37,615 nt of DNA from Xylaria sp. FL1777 (Eukaryota; Ascomycota; Sordariomycetes; Xylariales; Xylariaceae), in NCBI GenBank assembly GCA_022578965.1, contig MU400809.1:1-37615 (forward strand). The letters run 5' to 3'. Numbering within the stretch: position 1 is the first letter of the stretch; each line of letters opens with the position of its first letter. Of the stretch, positions 34,225-37,615 are shown piece by piece. The position numbers and the translations under genes are program-made. Under the pieces are notes generated by a model. That model did no database searches. It was not told where the DNA came from and was given only the letters and a program-made list of their open reading frames with translations.

Positions 34225-34344
34225 TGTTTTAATTTGTTTTTATTTTTAGTTATGTTTTAATAAATGTTTTAATAAATACTAGTTTTAATAAAAAAATATA
34301 AAAAACAAGGTAAATTTGCATGTTTTTTAGTAATAATAGTTTAT

Positions 34345-35375
34345 AGTTAATAAGTAAAATAACTTTTTTAATTTTAAAAAAGCTAAGTTTTTTAAATTTT
34401 AATTTATTGCTTAGTTGTTTTGTTTTAATTTAAAAAATATTAATGTTTGCATTTTATTTTTATTATAGCAAATAAACTTTGTTTTTTTTTTTAAAAGTTA
34501 GTTCTTTAGTTTGTTTTTTGTTATAGTATATTAACATTTATTGTTATAAAAATTAAAAACATAGTTATAGTTTAGCTTATAGCGTTTTAATTTTTGTTAT
34601 AATAGTTTTTGCTTAAAGTATTATAGTTAAAATAACAAATGTTTTTATTAATGTTTTTTTTTGTTTTTTAGTAATTATTTATTATTTATAAACAGCTTTA
34701 TATAAAAATATGTTTATATTTTTGTTTGTTAATATATTATATAAAATTTATGCTATTAATAATAGTTTTACTTAATTGTTTTATTAGTAGTTAATATAAC
34801 TTTATAAATATTGTTTTAGTATTTAGTTTAGTTTTTTTGTTTGTTTATTTATTTATAAGTAATATATAGTTAAAAATTTTAGTTTAACATTAATAAGTTT
34901 AAAAAAACTAGTTTTAAACTTAAAAATAAACAATTTATTTTAGTTTAAAACAATTTTTTTTAGTAGTTTATGTTTATTTAAATATTAGCATATAAAAGCA
35001 TATATAAGTTGTTTAGCTGTTATATTTTTTTTAAACAGTAAAAAATAAGCATACTTAGTAAGTTTATTAATAATAATTTATATTTTATTATATTATACTT
35101 TTATAACTAAATTAATTAATAAAAGTAATATTATAATAAAATTTTAAGTAATAATATATTATGCTTATTTAAATATTTATATAAGTTATAGTAGTTTATA
35201 AAGCTTATATTAAGCTATTTTAGCTTTATTATAAATATTGCATTTTTTTATAATAAATTTAACTATGTTTTATAGTTCTAAAAAATTGTATTTTTTTTAT
35301 AGTTATTTAACTATTTTTGTTGCTTTTTAGTATTTATATAATAAGTATTCATAAAATTTTTTAATAAATTTATTT
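34345..35375 (-). pseudogene. gypsy integrase remnant, copy C
   Basis: It aligns with 26400-27430 of copy A over the zinc finger, the catalytic core (family patterns DxLTKYA, IVSDRD, STAYHPQ) and the GPF-like tail. Unlike copy B it is not interrupted by a LINE. Stops and lost Asp codons make it inactive. Confidence 0.8.
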
Positions 35376-35684
35376 TATAAAGATTTTAATAAGTAAACTT
35401 TATATTTATATATTAGCTTGTTTTTTTTTAATTTTTTATGTTTTTGTAGTTTTGCTAACTTTTTTAAATTATAAGCTTATTATAGCTATATATTTATAAG
35501 GTCTTTAAATATAACTTTAATTTTTAAGCTTTTATTTTTTTAAAAATATAATACTTAAATGTTTTTTTTTAGAACTTTAAATCCTTTTTAATTTTCTTAG
35601 CTAAGTATATTTGCTTAAATGTTTTTTTTTTTTTAATGTAGCATATTTTAAAGTTAAATTTAAAAAAAAAAACTATTTAATTTT

Positions 35685-36825
35685 TATATTATTTAGTAAT
35701 TTTTTATGTAGTTATAAATTTCGTTAAGTTTTAATAATTTAAATAAATTTTAATTAGCTTTATAGTTTTTATAAAAAACAGTTTTTACTTTTTAAGTGCT
35801 ATAATAATTATAAGCAGTTTTTTATTATATATAAGGTATTATAATGCTACGTTTTATAGTGCTTTAAAATAATAAGCTATTAAGTATTATTTTTTGTTAT
35901 TTTTTAGTTGTTTTAAAACTTCTGCAATTATATTATTTAAAGCATTTATTTTTAGCTTTTTTTTTTTTTATAAATTAAGTAGTTTAACTATAAAATTAAA
36001 AATAACTTTTAGTTTTAGTTTTTTAAAAGCTTTTTAAGCTTTTTTTAAAATTAAAAAGGATTTTTTTTTATATTTTTTCTTTATATACTTTATAAAATAA
36101 AACGCTATTTTTTTAAAGTTTTAAATTAATATTTAAATATAATTTAAAAATTTTAATGCTAGTTATATATTTATAATAATAGCTAAGTTAAATATTTTTT
36201 AATTTTATACTATGTTAATTTTTAATTATTAAATTTATATTTATTTTAAAGTAATTATAAATTTTAAAAAGTTGATTTTTTATATATGCTATATATACTT
36301 TTTTGTATTAAGTTGTAATTTTGCTTGTTTAAGTGTTTTTAATACTTAAGTTATGTGTTTTTTATGTTTTTTTAGTGTTTTAAAATAAATTAAAATATTA
36401 TTTAAGTAAATAAACATAAACTTGTTTAAAAACTTTTGTAAAATTATTATTATTATATATTAAAAACTAGCTAATATATTTTATAGTTTTTGTAATATAA
36501 TTATATATTTATATAGTTTATATACTGTTTATATAGTAGTTTTTTATTTTTTTTTTTTTAATTATTTTAATAGTATAATATTTATTTAAAATATTAACTA
36601 CTATAAATTATTTTGCTTAACTAATGTTTTTTTTTATAGTTACTAATAAAATAAAAAAGTATTTATTTATAATAATAATTATGTTTAATAATTAGTAATT
36701 AATTATTATTTGCTATACTAGTTTTTTTTTTTTATTAATTAGTTGTTTTTTATTTTTTATTTTAAATATTAGTACTATAAAATATTTAGCAAATAATTAA
36801 AACTTTTTTAGAAATCTTTTTGCTA
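35685..36825 (-). pseudogene. gypsy reverse transcriptase-RNase H remnant, copy C
   Basis: The minus strand at 36414-36391 reads FIYLNNIL, the degraded RT catalytic block. RNase H-like similarity continues to about 35685 by alignment with copy A. It is inactive for the same reasons as the other copies. Confidence 0.82.
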
Positions 36826-37615
36826 GATTTTTCTAAATATATTTTTATAAAACGTTTGTTTTGTTTAAGCTTATATAGTATACTTAATAAAGCTTTAATT
36901 AATATTTTTTTTTAATAAAAATATAATAATTTTATAAGCTATATTTAAAAAGTTCTTTTTTTTTTTTTTTTTTAAATAGTTTATAAAATTTATAATATAC
37001 TTTTAGTATTTTATTTAAGATTTTTTTTGCGATTTTTCTAATTTTTTTGCTTTGTTTTTTGCTTTTTTAATTAATAGTTTTTGCTTTTTATTAAATTAAA
37101 AAGTTGCTAGTTTTTAGCTATAGTATTTCTAAGATAATATTATAATTAAATATATTAGCAATATTTAATATAATTTGCTTTTTGTGTTTTTATATAAATA
37201 TATTAAAAAGTTTAGTTTTTTTAAATATATAACTATTATTATAGCTAAAAGTGCTTTTATTAAATCTTTTAATTTTTTAAGATCTTTGCTTATATTTTTA
37301 AAGAATTTTATTTTGTTTTATTACTTTAAATAAAATTATATTAGCTTATATTTTTAAGTTAATTAAAATATTATAAGTTTTTTTTTAATATATAAGTTTG
37401 ATTTTAAATTGATTTTTTTAGTTATTATATTAAACTTTATGTAAGGCTTTAGTTTTTTTAGCTATTTGCTGCTTTTTTAGCAAATTTTTATTTTAGTTTT
37501 TAATTTTTTTTTGTAAAATATTTAAATATTTGTTTTATTTAGTACTTTAAATATTATTATATTTTGTTTTATTTTTGCTTTTAAGCAAGCTTTAAATTAT
37601 AGTTTTTAAGCTTTT

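Larger units (their letters stand above)
32926..37615 (-). mobile_element. Ty3/gypsy chromovirus copy C, inverted, cut by the right window edge
   Basis: This is the reverse complement of about 24160-28887 of copy A: 3' LTR first, then the antisense frame, chromodomain, integrase, RNase H and RT. The RT block YLDDIL is at 36408-36391 (minus), the integrase at about 35375-34345, and the chromodomain at about 34224-34075. It continues beyond base 37615. With copy A it forms a 4.7-kb inverted repeat around a 4-kb spacer. Confidence 0.92.

Noticed and set aside
1..37615. Mitochondrial or apicoplast DNA, suggested by the extreme AT content
   Set aside because: There are no tRNA, rRNA or respiratory genes. 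Instead there are LTR and LINE retrotransposons with target duplications and C-to-T type damage, which point to nuclear fungal DNA.

Overview
This window looks like a piece of a transposon graveyard from a filamentous (probably ascomycete) fungus. It is extremely AT-rich, has no intact gene, and consists mostly of nested, diverged copies of two retrotransposon families. Where copies can be aligned, the differences I read are overwhelmingly C/T and G/A transitions. In-frame stops within recognisable domains are TAA or TAG at places where CAA, CAG or TGG are expected. This is the signature of repeat-induced point mutation (RIP). The host species cannot be named from the sequence.

Family 1 is a Ty3/gypsy chromovirus (LTR retrotransposon with Gag, reverse transcriptase, RNase H, integrase and a C-terminal chromodomain). 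Copy A (21153-28887, + strand) is structurally complete: two 517-bp LTRs, a polypurine tract and an exact 5-bp target duplication TAGCT. Copy B (1 to about 11671, + strand) enters from the left edge inside gag and is broken by LINE insertions. Copy C (32926 to the right edge, - strand) lies inverted to copy A. Copies A and C also carry, antisense between the chromodomain and the 3' LTR, a conserved Cys-rich plus coiled-coil reading frame.

Family 2 is a LINE (non-LTR retrotransposon) of about 5.14 kb with recognisable reverse transcriptase motifs, a TAA-repeat 3' tail and 12-14-bp target duplications. Two copies have the same apparent full length (1845-6986 and 15610-20750, both - strand). One is 5'-truncated (9546-11003, + strand). 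A fourth (starting at 11672, - strand) is also 5'-truncated and is interrupted by a 735-bp less-degraded insertion and by the LINE at 15610-20750.

The order of events can be read from the nesting: gypsy B first, then three LINE insertions into it, then the 735-bp element and another LINE into the third LINE. Gypsy A landed beside this stack.

Between gypsy A and gypsy C is about 4 kb with no copy elsewhere in the window. It holds short tandem repeats and a fossil reading frame that stays in one phase from an ATG at 30145 to about 32310 (coiled-coil-like start, hydrophobic middle, acidic/Asn-rich tracts). I do not recognise this product. No tRNA, rRNA, CRISPR array or functional promoter was seen.
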